From a virus, in the IMG/VR virus record IMGVR_UViG_3300012954_000040, positions 1 to 32,268 of that record: a stretch of DNA of 32,268 nucleotides. The stretch is one strand, 5' to 3'. The notes under the pieces are model-generated. The model ran no database searches and was not told the origin of the DNA. It saw nothing but the letters and a program-made list of their open reading frames with translations. Positions 7,489 to 18,500 of this stretch are shown piece after piece; the first letter of the stretch is position 1, and each line of letters starts with the position of its first letter. The position numbers and the translations under genes were made by a program.

Positions 7489-10400
7489 TTACCTCTTGGT
7501 GATGGTTTTTACAAAGGTGATTTCTACATTATCATTCAGTCCCAAATTAGAGTCCAAAGTAACTGTAATTCTAGAGTTATTTAAACCATCAATGTCAAAG
7601 GTTGCTGAAATAATATCAACACCTGTTTTAATATTATTAATTTCGGTGTAGTAGAGATCAGTACCATCATCGATTACATTGTATTCAATAATCTCCTTAT
7701 CACCAGTAGTAGTGTTGACAGCGGTAACTAGAACTTTACCAGAAGACTCGGTAGATAGATTATACAGAGTGGCATTACCAGCAGCACCTGATTGTCTAGT
7801 GAGAGAAAGTCTTGAAGTATTCAATCTGAAGTGATTGAGATCTAGGTTAGTAAGTTCGTCATCCAGTAGAGTGATATTGTCTGGAGTACCTGTGGTGAAT
7901 CCTAGGTTAAAGATAACATCACCAGTATTTGTTAGTCTAAACAGATGATCGTTGTTGAGACCAGAAGAAAGACCAATATCAAGTTTATCTCTTGTGGAGT
8001 AGATGAAAGTAGTATCAGCAGCAGTGTGATCAACATTCAACGATAGACTAGAGATTCCTAGAGTCTCAGCATCGATATTCATTACCTCGCTTACAGACTC
8101 GAAGGTATCGATGGTGTCTAGTGTCAACGCTGTTCCAGACAACCTCATGGTGTTACTGCCACCATTGAAGAAGTAAAGAATATCTTCGTCAGCGTTGGGA
8201 GCAGTCTCAGGCATAATCTTGGTATCCTGGTCAATATCCTTGACGCCACCAAGACCGCCCCACTGAGCGCCGTTGTATCCTTCAAACTGACTGTCGTCAG
8301 TGTTATATCTAACAGAACCCTGGATAGGATTACCTTTAGAGTTGTTGTCTCCTACAGGAAGAACAAGAGAAGATTGACAATCAATCTGTACCTTCTGACT
8401 TCCATTAGGACTGATAACAATATCGTTAGTGATCGAGGAGAAAGTATTTCCAGAGAACTTCAGTTCACCGTTAACCGAAAGAGCAGTGAATCCCAGAGGA
8501 TCAATCTTAACTTCGGAGATCTCTTCAAAAGTTAGTGGAGAAACAGCAGAGATATACCAAGTTAGAGTTACATCTCCGTTAGTAGCATCGCCACTGGTAT
8601 GAATTGGTTCACTACCAGAGACTGCTAGCAAGTTGATACCACCAGAATTAGCAACCGCTGTTACCTCGTAAATATTATTCTGATACTTGAGGTAATCTCC
8701 CAACTGAACTGGTGCTTGAGCAGCCCAATCAGTATATGTTGGAGCAGCAATGTTTGGAGATCTTACCTTCTTGACATTGACAAACTCTAGGTAAGTTGGA
8801 GAAACTTTGAGTGTGTTTACATTATCATTGATAAACCACAGAGTATTATCGTTTGCCCCGACAGTTTCTTCGGCAAGAATTGTTGTATTACCATCTAGGT
8901 CTCTAACGCCACCAAGAGAAGACCATTGAGCATTAGTAGAACTATAACCTTCGTAGGAGTTAGTTTCGGTATTGAATCTAATAGCACCATCTTGAGCGAT
9001 TGGAGTATTAGGACGTTGACCTGTAGTACCAGTAGGAATAACCAAAGCGGTACTGGTTTCCACCTTAGCAACTCTGTTCAAAGCAGGAACAAGAGTGATG
9101 TCGTTAGTTCCTGTAGTGGTAATTTCGTTATCAGCAATAGTAAGAATATTGTTGATATTCAAACCAGAGTTTGCTCTAACATTACCCTGTGTAACCAAGT
9201 TACCATCAGTGTTGCCAATAGTAAGTTTGCTATCTCCAACCGTTACATTACCTTCAATGGTAAGAGCAGGAGAATCTAATACTAAAGTGCTAGCAGATTC
9301 AATTTCAGGAGCAATAACTTTCTGCTGTACATTAATAGTTTTTGTTGAGATTAAAGTGTCTACAGTAAGATCATCAACAGTTCCAGTCTCGATGTCAATA
9401 TCTTGAGCAACTACTCTGCCGTTTAGTACGTCCAATGTAATTACATCTTGATCAGAAACATTGATAAGAGTAACTACCAATCCACTACCAAAAGAATTTG
9501 GGTTGTTTGGATCAATAGTTAGTGTAGCACTACCACCCATTCCAGCATGACTGGATGTACTATCCGATCCACCAGAAGTACAGAAGTAATAGAGTGTACT
9601 AGGGGTGTTTGCTGTGACCTTAATTCTAAGACCTTCGCCAACGTTTACTACACCATCGGTGTAAGGAACACCAGCAAATGTTAGTGTTGCTGCTCCACTA
9701 CCAGTTGGGTTGTCGGATAGAGTTAGTGTTGTAGCACTATCAACTGACTCGACGGTAGTATCTAGAGATAGAGTACCATCACCACTAGCAGTGATTGCCA
9801 TTCCAGGGAAAATACCACTAGTGGAAGCAACCGTAATTTGAGTCTGTGAAGCAGTAAGAGTTGTAGCAACATTTTCTACTACATTATATGTTCCACCATC
9901 ATAAGCACTTAGAGCGAAGTTATGACTACCGTTCGATGAATCTTCAGTATTGAATAGGTATGTGCTGCCAACATAAAGAGTTAGGTTTGGATGAATTGTT
10001 CCATCAATATAAAACTTACTTTTATCTGCTACTGTGTCAACTTCGATTGTAGTAGCACTTCCTTGTTTGTTAATATCAACACCACTACTAGCACCAAGAG
10101 ACTCTACTAGAATCTTAGTAATATCACCACCGACTTCAGTTACTTCGATGACCTCTCCAGTAACAGCAGAAAGACCATCATCATATTCCATGGTATCACC
10201 AACAGAAATAAATCCTGCTGCTGGTCTATCACTGACTACAAAGACAATCTCTTGGAAGTCTTGAACAGTTACTACACGTGTAATTGGTTGTACTAGATTT
10301 GTACCGTCTACAGTTAGGTTGTCTAATCTAGAGTAACCGTTACCACCATTATCTACCTGGACAAGTTCTACAGCACCAACAGAACCAACAGTATATTCAA

Positions 10401-12345
10401 AACTAGTAGATGGAGTGCTCCATGGTGGAATGAATGTTAGAGTTACAGCTCCAGCATCGTCAGCATCAGTGCTAAGTGTGATGGTGTTAGTTTGATCATC
10501 GATAGACTGTACTGTTGTTCCCGTTGGGATTGATCCAGCACCTGTTGCTGTGACAAAGAAACCTACACCGATACCAGCGAGACTTGAAACTACGATCTCA
10601 TTGTCACTACCATCGGAAGTAAATGTCAACGATGCTGATCCAGCAGTAGTTGGTGCTTGATCGATAGTAATTGTATTACCAGAAACGTTAGTTACAACGG
10701 TTCCTTCTGCTACTTGACCAGTCTCCAAAATAGAAGATGATACTACCTGACCAACAGCAATGCCTTGGGAAGTAGAAACGCTGAAAGAAGTTCCTGCTCC
10801 CAGAGTAACTGCTAAATCAGAAACCGTTCCGTTAGTAGTACCAGTTACTCCAGTAACATTAGTACCAAGTCCTAATACATCTCCTACTTGATACCCACTT
10901 CCTTTTACATCAAAAGTAATACTGTTTACTTGTCCAGGATTTGTAGTAATCGTGTATTGGAATCCACTACCGCCACCACCACCGAGATCTGAGTCAGCAG
11001 CAGACAGAACATCATCCTTTAGATATCCACTACCTTGATCATTAACTGTGACTGAGGATACAACACCAGTGAAAGCAATTGCTGATAGGGTATAGAGGAA
11101 TCCAGAACCACCAGACAAACTAGACTGGACATCACCATTGTTGACAATCAGTGTATCACCGACTTCGTAATCTGAACCAGCATCGGTAATAGTTACAGCA
11201 GTAACAGCACCACTAGCAATCTCAATGGTAGCTTGCATGCCTTTACCACCGTTGCCAGGAGTTCCTGCTTGTACAGAAATGGTGTTACCCATTCCAGAGT
11301 GAACCTGACAGACATAAGTGATAGTTTCTGTAGCGGCACCAGGACCGACAGTGAGATACAAAGCAGCGCCAGCATTTCCTTGAGCGCCTACTTCAATAAT
11401 AGTATAGTGCTCGTTACCTAGTTGAAGTCCACCAGCATCTGCTAGAGCAAATGGGTGACCAGAAAGAGTAGAACTGCTTAGATCAAATTTATATGTGTTG
11501 CCCTTCTCAAAGGTAAGGGTAGGATTATTCAGACTGTTAATCTGGAAAATATTGTTTGGTGGAGGAGTACCAGGATTAGATACAACAGTGACAGTATATG
11601 TCGATGCTGGTTCGTTAATCAGATTTACATCACTGTAGACACCATCGGTGTAACTAGTACCAGCAGAAGTGATGTTACCTGAGAATACAGTATCACCAGA
11701 TACGATGATATCTGCTATAGCACTAGATCCGTTACCGCCTGTTAGTGGGACATCGTTATAAATTCCAGGGGTATATGCTGAACCCTCAGTAGTGATATCA
11801 CCATTGATACCATCAATTTCTACTGTAGCTTCTGCTCCAGTGCCATTACCACCAGTGAGTAGAACATTGGAATAGGTGCCACCATTATATCCATTACCAT
11901 TATTAGTAATGGTTCCGACAAATTCGGTTACTTCGATATCAAATGTAGCGCCCTCACCTGTACCACCTAGAACAGCAATATCTTCATAACTTCCTGGATC
12001 ATAGTTTGCTCCAGGGTTAGTTACTTCAATATCACTAGATGAGATAACACGCTTCTGAACAATTAGATTCTTATAGTTAACTTGACCAGCAGTTGTAATA
12101 TCAAAGAGATTCTTTCCAGCAGATACAAAACCAATACTACCAGTTGACGGTCTGAAAATACCTAGAGATCCTTCGTTGATGAACGATAGAGACGGCACAC
12201 CTCGGGTGCCATCCCCCAACTTCAGATTACCTGTGGACAGGTCACTACCACCTTGAGAGATCGAGAACAAGTTTGCTCCAATCTCGTTGATCTTTTGCCT
12301 TTGAGACTCAAAGGTGTCTGTTCTACTAACGTTAATTGCTGGCAT
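7489..12345 (-). CDS. Large fibre-like baseplate protein in the gp9/gp10 position, with two cupredoxin-like domains (1618 aa)
   Basis: The N-terminus (MPAINVSRTDTFESQRQKIN, then LSTGNLKLGDG) matches large cyanophage tail proteins and loosely recalls the docking N-termini of T4 gp9 and gp10. Order of parts: four GxxYxxGxYxxVxLxGG repeats (about 107-246); a cupredoxin-like domain (about 265-358) with His297, Cys346, His349 and Met352; GxGYxxGD repeats (385-490 and 665-680); two related beta modules (about 512-637); a second cupredoxin-like domain (about 778-945; His808, Cys922, His933, Met936) interrupted by a third such beta module (827-891); a duplicated segment with a YEGY/FEGY motif and LGGV (about 1110-1180 and 1340-1400); and a C-terminal beta domain ending VEITFVKTITKR, loosely like the end of T4 gp9. 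Its ATG overlaps the 66-aa gene by 14 bases; AGAGAG lies upstream. The gp9/10 role is positional inference. Confidence 0.93.
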   Translation of the reverse strand: MPAINVSRTDTFESQRQKINEIGANLFSISQGGSDLSTGNLKLGDGTRGVPSLSFINEGSLGIFRPSTGSIGFVSAGKNLFDITTAGQVNYKNLIVQKRVISSSDIEVTNPGANYDPGSYEDIAVLGGTGEGATFDIEVTEFVGTITNNGNGYNGGTYSNVLLTGGNGTGAEATVEIDGINGDITTEGSAYTPGIYNDVPLTGGNGSSAIADIIVSGDTVFSGNITSAGTSYTDGVYSDVNLINEPASTYTVTVVSNPGTPPPNNIFQINSLNNPTLTFEKGNTYKFDLSSSTLSGHPFALADAGGLQLGNEHYTIIEVGAQGNAGAALYLTVGPGAATETITYVCQVHSGMGNTISVQAGTPGNGGKGMQATIEIASGAVTAVTITDAGSDYEVGDTLIVNNGDVQSSLSGGSGFLYTLSAIAFTGVVSSVTVNDQGSGYLKDDVLSAADSDLGGGGGSGFQYTITTNPGQVNSITFDVKGSGYQVGDVLGLGTNVTGVTGTTNGTVSDLAVTLGAGTSFSVSTSQGIAVGQVVSSSILETGQVAEGTVVTNVSGNTITIDQAPTTAGSASLTFTSDGSDNEIVVSSLAGIGVGFFVTATGAGSIPTGTTVQSIDDQTNTITLSTDADDAGAVTLTFIPPWSTPSTSFEYTVGSVGAVELVQVDNGGNGYSRLDNLTVDGTNLVQPITRVVTVQDFQEIVFVVSDRPAAGFISVGDTMEYDDGLSAVTGEVIEVTEVGGDITKILVESLGASSGVDINKQGSATTIEVDTVADKSKFYIDGTIHPNLTLYVGSTYLFNTEDSSNGSHNFALSAYDGGTYNVVENVATTLTASQTQITVASTSGIFPGMAITASGDGTLSLDTTVESVDSATTLTLSDNPTGSGAATLTFAGVPYTDGVVNVGEGLRIKVTANTPSTLYYFCTSGGSDSTSSHAGMGGSATLTIDPNNPNSFGSGLVVTLINVSDQDVITLDVLNGRVVAQDIDIETGTVDDLTVDTLISTKTINVQQKVIAPEIESASTLVLDSPALTIEGNVTVGDSKLTIGNTDGNLVTQGNVRANSGLNINNILTIADNEITTTGTNDITLVPALNRVAKVETSTALVIPTGTTGQRPNTPIAQDGAIRFNTETNSYEGYSSTNAQWSSLGGVRDLDGNTTILAEETVGANDNTLWFINDNVNTLKVSPTYLEFVNVKKVRSPNIAAPTYTDWAAQAPVQLGDYLKYQNNIYEVTAVANSGGINLLAVSGSEPIHTSGDATNGDVTLTWYISAVSPLTFEEISEVKIDPLGFTALSVNGELKFSGNTFSSITNDIVISPNGSQKVQIDCQSSLVLPVGDNNSKGNPIQGSVRYNTDDSQFEGYNGAQWGGLGGVKDIDQDTKIMPETAPNADEDILYFFNGGSNTMRLSGTALTLDTIDTFESVSEVMNIDAETLGISSLSLNVDHTAADTTFIYSTRDKLDIGLSSGLNNDHLFRLTNTGDVIFNLGFTTGTPDNITLLDDELTNLDLNHFRLNTSRLSLTRQSGAAGNATLYNLSTESSGKVLVTAVNTTTGDKEIIEYNVIDDGTDLYYTEINNIKTGVDIISATFDIDGLNNSRITVTLDSNLGLNDNVEITFVKTITKR
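7491..7496 (-). promoter_or_regulatory. Shine-Dalgarno AGAGGT for the 171-aa gene
   Basis: The minus strand reads AGAGGTAAACAATAAATG. AGAGGT overlaps the TAA stop codon (7491-7489) of the upstream gene and lies 9 nt before the ATG at 7481. It fixes this ATG as the start. Confidence 0.7.
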
Positions 12346-12532
12346 TTCTTACGATCTCTCTAAGAAGTAGTTTGATTTCAGATAGTTCTTCCTTCAAAGT
12401 ATTTATGTCTTCTAGCGCATTGTTAAATGTACGAGAAAAGTTTCTAGGAGCGGGTTTGTCAGTATTGACAATCGCTCCTGTATGGACATCACGATAAAGA
12501 TTTTCGTGACCCTCAACTTTTAGGTATCTCAT
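12332..12532 (-). CDS. Small coiled-coil protein between the large structural genes (66 aa)
   Basis: The product starts MRYLKVEGHENLYRDVHTGA and ends with a predicted amphipathic helix (ALEDINTLKEELSEIKLLL). The EGHxxLxRDxxTxAIxNT opening is one I recognise from small conserved hypothetical proteins in cyanophage structural clusters, with no known function. Its ATG shares one base with the TGA of the DUF4815 gene (TGATG, base 12532), and its TAA lies 14 bases inside the next gene, in another frame. No strong Shine-Dalgarno is visible, so translation by coupling is likely. The short globular head plus coiled coil could suit a trimerisation or assembly role beside its giant neighbours, but that is a guess. 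Position and overlaps support a real gene. Confidence 0.85.
   Translation of the reverse strand: MRYLKVEGHENLYRDVHTGAIVNTDKPAPRNFSRTFNNALEDINTLKEELSEIKLLLREIVRNASN
12400..12407 (-). promoter_or_regulatory. Possible late promoter box CATAAATA for the 1618-aa gene
   Basis: CATAAATA lies at 12407-12400 on the minus strand, inside the 66-aa coding sequence and 55 nt before the ATG at 12345. It differs from TATAAATA at the first base only. Because it is in coding sequence it could be chance, but its distance to the next gene is close to that of the intergenic boxes (37-40 nt). Confidence 0.4.
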
Positions 12533-15500
12533 CAGTATGAAGCTACAGCTCTTAGATCTTGAATCTTGGGCACGTATGAAGGATCATCAGTTTTCATGAT
12601 AATCTTGATAGCGAAAGATGTAAACTCAGGTAGATTAGAAGCACTGAATGTCAGTTCTTGATAATCTGTTTGCTTCTCAAACTGTCCTGAAATGGAGTTT
12701 GCTGGAGTAGCAAGATTGTTTACATCTGGGTTACCATCTACATTGAATGGAACCCAATTAATATCATCGAAGTTAGCAGAACTAGAAGACTCTCTAAGTT
12801 TATAGTAAATCTTAACGTTCTCGATGTCTGTAAGATTCATTGTAGATCTTACGTCGATGGCAGAACCAGCATTGTCAATGAATACTTCCTTAGTTACATA
12901 CTTAGCAACCGAAGAACTATTTACAGCATCTGTTTCTGGAACATAGTCAACACCAGTCGTGTATTCGATGGTATTGATCTCGATGAATTTTGGATCGTCA
13001 TCACCAGTAGATTGAACTACATCACCAATCCTGAAAATGTCAGGTTGCTGTTGAGCATCATCTTGATTTCTGGTGTATGCTGCTCCGTCTGCTGTCTTAG
13101 CAGTGTAATTATTATTAATGGGTTGATAAGAGTTTTCCACAATCAGAATCTTATCTTCGGCATCCCATAGGATGACCTTACCATTAATCTTATTAGCGTA
13201 ACTTACACCAGCATCTGTTGGCGAATAAGCAATAACATTAGAACCAACACTGAAGTTGAAATCAATTTCAGAAATAGTGGTAATAGTAATACCAACGTTA
13301 GAGATTGGGATGCCATCTGTACCAATTAGAGTTAGAGACTCACCCTGTTGGAATGGAGTGATAGTTCTCAGTCTAATGGTAGCGTTGTTGTTGGTGTAAG
13401 CAGTAATGAAACCTTCTGCTTTAGAAGTTTGACCAACCAATGAAAGGTTCTGATCAATCTGTCCAGCGTTGGTTCCTGTTACAGCAAGAGCGAGTGTGTA
13501 CAGAGGTTGGAATCTAACAATCTGATCTCTCTTACCATATCTATCTTCATAACCAGTAGCATTTTCAATTCTATTGCTAGCAGTCTTGACAGTAGCAGTA
13601 CGTAGATCAATAACAGGTGATAGAACGGAAGTTTCTGAAGACAACTTAAACTTATACTTCAATGAATGGGGTAGACCATTCATGGTCTGGTTGATTCTGG
13701 AAGCAATAACTTTTTGGTTAGTGAAGAAGTGCTCTTCACCAAGGAAAGTCTTCTCGTAATCAACGTAACTATATGAGGTATAGTTCTTAGTATTGGAATC
13801 AACAGGTACTACATCAGTAGTAGCAACAAACGATTCAATCTTAGTGCCATCTAGTTGTAGGTATGGAACCTGAGCATACAGACGCTCAAACTTTCTGTTG
13901 TAAGAAGCAAGAACCGAGTTACCACCACCAATGATGCTAGAACCAGCACCGTTTGGACTTGTGATGTTGTAAGTATCAATACCAGAGTTGGAAACTTTGT
14001 ATAGTCTTTGATTCAAAGTAACACCAGAAATACCACCGACATCTTTTGCTTCTTGGAAGAATACATAAGAGTTTCCAACATCTTCAAAACCATTGTCTCT
14101 GTGATAGACCTTGACAATCGAGTTGTTGTTCTTGAATAGTGTTGAGGTAGCATTAGTAGCAGATCTTACACTAGTCTCAAAAGGAGATACCAGTAGTTTT
14201 TCGTAACCTAGGTTCTCGTTAGTAACTTCAATCTCACCACCTACAGTTTCAAACTCAGCACGATACATGATGAATTTGATGTCTTCAAATAGATCCTCGG
14301 TCCAGTCATCAGTGTTCTGAGACTTGTACACAGAACCTAGAGAAGGTTGTGTGGTTACAATGTTACTGGTAGAAATTTCTTCCTGACCCAATACTGATGC
14401 CCATAGTTCATATTCGATAGAATCGGTTTCGATGGTTAGAGCATACTCAGTATTGTTTTGGAGATATACAGGATGCTTGAAGTCGAATCTAGTTGGAGTG
14501 GTAGATTCTGTTACACCATCATAATCAACAGCAACACCCATTCTTACAGCAGGCGTATCGATTTCGATTACAGATTCGATAACAGCACCAGCAGCACCAA
14601 GACCTACACCCTTAACAACAACTGATGGTGGTTCGGTGTAACCCCTTCCAGTAAGCGAAACCTCACAGTTGTATACCTTGCCATCGGAGACAGAGATAGA
14701 ACCTGTTGCTGAGGATCCACCAGGCAACTGAGGACTTTCTATGACAATGGAAGCAGTCTCGTAGTTGTCACCAACAGAACTAACCTTCAGGTCAGTAACT
14801 TTACCAGAATCCTTAGCGATAAAGACGCCTAGGGTTGTGTTGTTTCTAGCGTTGTATGCTGTGATAGAAGGAATCGTCAACGACTCGTTTGCTACAAACT
14901 TAGTTCCATTGTGGTTGCTAAGAACAAGAGTATAAACTTGCTCTTTGTTCATCTGGAATGAACTGCTGGTGTCATCACCAACTCTTACCAGATTAGAGTC
15001 AAATACCTTAGCAATAGGACCAGAGGCATTGGATGTCTTACCTGTTACGAACTCATCGAGAGCAACAGTAACAGTTTCAGCTTCTCCTGTGACATATACT
15101 CTTAGATATGTTTCTGGAGTCAGTGATACTTGTGTACCAGGAATGATGTTCTTGCCTGGTTTGCCAGCAGCAACGTCAGTTAGATATGCTCTAATTGGAA
15201 TAGTCTCACTCTTCTTATTAAAGAAGAGATCAACACCAGTGGTCATCAAACCACCGTCAAAGTTCTCAATCTTAAATGTCTGAGCAAGTGGATTGGGTTT
15301 GACTGGGTTATCAGTGTTGCTGTCAACCAACTGTACACCTTCATTTGCTTTGAAGAAGGAAGTAGCAGTAGATGTGATGCTAGGTGGATTGGAAGGAGTA
15401 GTACCAGAAGCATAGAACTTAACTTCAGCATAGGTATCAACTTCATTCTTGTCAGCATCATCAGAAGCAGATGTAAATCTAATGGTCTTTGTACCAGTAG

Positions 15501-18500
15501 AAAGTCTGATCTCTTCTCCAGTCTGATCGTAATCAACAGTATCTACGTTGCCAGTCCATCTAGTATTAGATACTGGAGGTAGACCAGCAGGAACTAGAAT
15601 GATGCCAGACAGGTTACCATTGGAATCAGTAACTAGAGGAGCACCGAAGGTAGACAGAGAGTTACCTGCCTTACCACTGAAGCGACTATCAGGAACAACA
15701 TAACGTCCAATGTTACGTCCTTCCATGAAGACATAAACAGCAGTATCAGGCTTCAGTCTGTTCATTACAAACTTGATGGGGATCGATCTAGCAAAGAACT
15801 GTAGAGAAGTAGCAACTTTCTTGTCGCCAACGGTCTTGGTGGAAACACCTTTACCTACTTCATTGTTCTGTGGACTTACATTAGAAGAACTAGCAATAGA
15901 AGCAGATTCAACTGTGGATTCAATGTCCTCACTGTTAATGTTAGCAAGAGATTCGATGGGTAGGATACCAGCATCAGTACCACACCAGTTAACGATGAAT
16001 GAGTTGTAGATGCTAGAGTAAGCATCTGCCACAATATCCTTCGCTAGGAAGATGGAGTTCAGTTTCGTATTGGAATCAACAACCAAAGGAGCAATGCCTT
16101 GATCATACCAGGAATCTTGCTGAGGTTCAATTACACCTTCGCCAACATACTGGATGACAACAAATGGGTTGGGGTTGATGGTCTTAGTAGCGTTCTTATT
16201 GCTCAGTAGTTCTACATTGCTGAAAGGCAGTGTAACAACACCATCATTAATTACATATCCATCGACTGCTCTCTGGTCATCTCTAGTATTGATCTCTTTT
16301 AGAACAAAACTATCTTCTTTAGACTGTGCTCTTAGAACAGACTGCTGAGTGTCAATAGCACATCTATAGTCCTCGGACTTGAGGTTACCAGTTCTGTGTG
16401 CTTCAAAGTTATCTACAAGGAAACCAGACTTGAATCTATCAAGACCAATTTCGTCCTTGACTTGCATGTTTAGTGCTTGCTGCTCAAGGATGCTTAGAGT
16501 GGTGTAATACTCAAGACGCTCGATACGCTTCTCCAACTTACCGATGTCCTTCATGGTATAACGCTTGTTATCCACAGGAACGATTCTTACATCTTTGCTG
16601 CTATTAGTATAAGCAGGGATGTGGAGATAGCAAAGAGAAACAGCATCATCTACTGGTTCTGGTTTGGATGGGTTTAGCGAAGCATTACCTTCCTTGATAA
16701 TGAAGTCGCCTTTCTTCGTGAGGAATAGACCATCAATACGATCCAGGTACTGCTTCTCACTGAAGGAGACAGTGTAAGGTAGATTGAAGTCAGGAGCAGG
16801 AGTTCCTGTTGGGATACCACCAGTTCCTAGGAAAGTGATGTAGTCAGTGCTGTCAAATCTCTCGACAATAGACTGATCTTGGAAACCAGTAATGGTAGTA
16901 TTACCGTCAACCTTAGGTCTGAAGTCGATAGAGTCTCTAAGAGAGATGACACCATTAACAGTAGAGTTGAATAGAGGAATCTCATCAGGTAGGACACCTG
17001 CTTCATGAAGATACGAGTCAACAGTACAGAAGTCACCCTGAGAATGCTCGAAGAAGTCAAACGCTGCTACTAGTTGACCAGTAGGAGCATCAAAACCAGG
17101 CTTCAATACAATTCTAGAGACATCATAGTATGTGTCTCTCTGTCCATTGTCAAACTTAAACTTGTAGGTTACATCAGTACCACTAACTAGATTACCAGCA
17201 GTATCAACTACAGGTGGGTTGGTGGTTGTACCTTCATAGACATACTTCAGTTTGAATACGTCAGAATAGGAGAAGGTTTCGATGACATCAGAATCATAAT
17301 CCTGACCTCTTAGAGGAATTACACGGTCACCAGAAGAGATGATGATAATACGCTTGTTCCTGATAGCACTCTTGAGTCTAGGACGTGCCTTGTCGATCTC
17401 AACTGTAGCAGTCAGTTTTAGTTTTGGATAGTTACCATCTAGAATGTTACCGAAGTAATCTGATGGGAGATCCTTGATTCTTAGAGCACCAGCAGTTACG
17501 CTACTAGCAGTGATCACTGAATCGGTTACTTCAATATATCTTGGATCGATGAATACAACGTCACCGTTTTCCACAACAGAGGAAGATCCTTTGCTTAGAA
17601 CAGTAACAATGAACTGCTCTTCACTGAAACTAACAAACTTCTGTGTACCAACAGGGAGTTGAGCAGTAAAGGTTAGGTTGCCACCACTAGCAGATAGATC
17701 CGTAACAAAATCCTTTCTTACATGATACTTAAACTTGGTATCAGAAGAATCGTTAACTAGAGATGCTACTTGCTTGCTACCAGTTGGGAATACCAGAGTA
17801 GCAGCACTATTAGATAGTCTAGGACGTAATCTTACAATAGTGGCATTATTAATGTCAGCAGGTAGAGCATAGTCTAGATAGATTCTAGATTTCTGTGTGT
17901 CCTGTGGTAGTGTGACATACTGTACAATGTTCTTAATAACGTTATTGTTGGCGTCAGTAAACTGGATGATGTCACCTTGAATCAGGTCACCAGTTAGATC
18001 AGCACCAAAACCATTACATTCGATAAACTTAAATCCATTATTACCGAAGAAGGTAAAGTCACTGATTTGCTTGTAGGTAGCATAAGAAGTTGACGAGAAG
18101 TCAACGTCAGCAGTGAACGTGTAGTTATTGAATGTAGACGATAGTGACTTCACATTCTGAGGAGTGAAAGTCAGTACAGTGTCCTTGAATAGAACAGGAA
18201 CAACAGTTGCCTTGTCGCCATTAGCTTCATCACCAGTAAATCCAATTGTTGGTGGGGTAGCATAAGTCTGTTGTAGAGCACTTCTGTCTTCTACACTGAC
18301 TACAACTACAGAACCACCATACAAGACGATACCAACTTTAGATTGATCGAAGGTTGTACCATTGATCACCATCTGTGAAGACGATGTGTAATTAGTACCT
18401 CTCTTTGTCACAATAAAGTGTGAGATGGTATTCTCTTTAGCAATCTTGATGGCGTTGTTCTCTTCATCAATGATTGTCTCACCAGGAATGAATTGACCTG

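Noticed and set aside
7578-7585. TTTAAATA as a late promoter for the 171-aa gene
   Set aside because: It differs from the late consensus at the second position, lies 97 nt upstream inside coding sequence, and the gene is only 7 bases after its neighbour, so co-transcription is simpler.
11270-11500. Phage-borne plastocyanin gene (petE), known in some cyanophages
   Set aside because: The H...C-x2-H-x2-M motif lies within an uninterrupted 1618-aa structural reading frame with no own start or signal peptide; it is a domain, not an electron-transfer gene.
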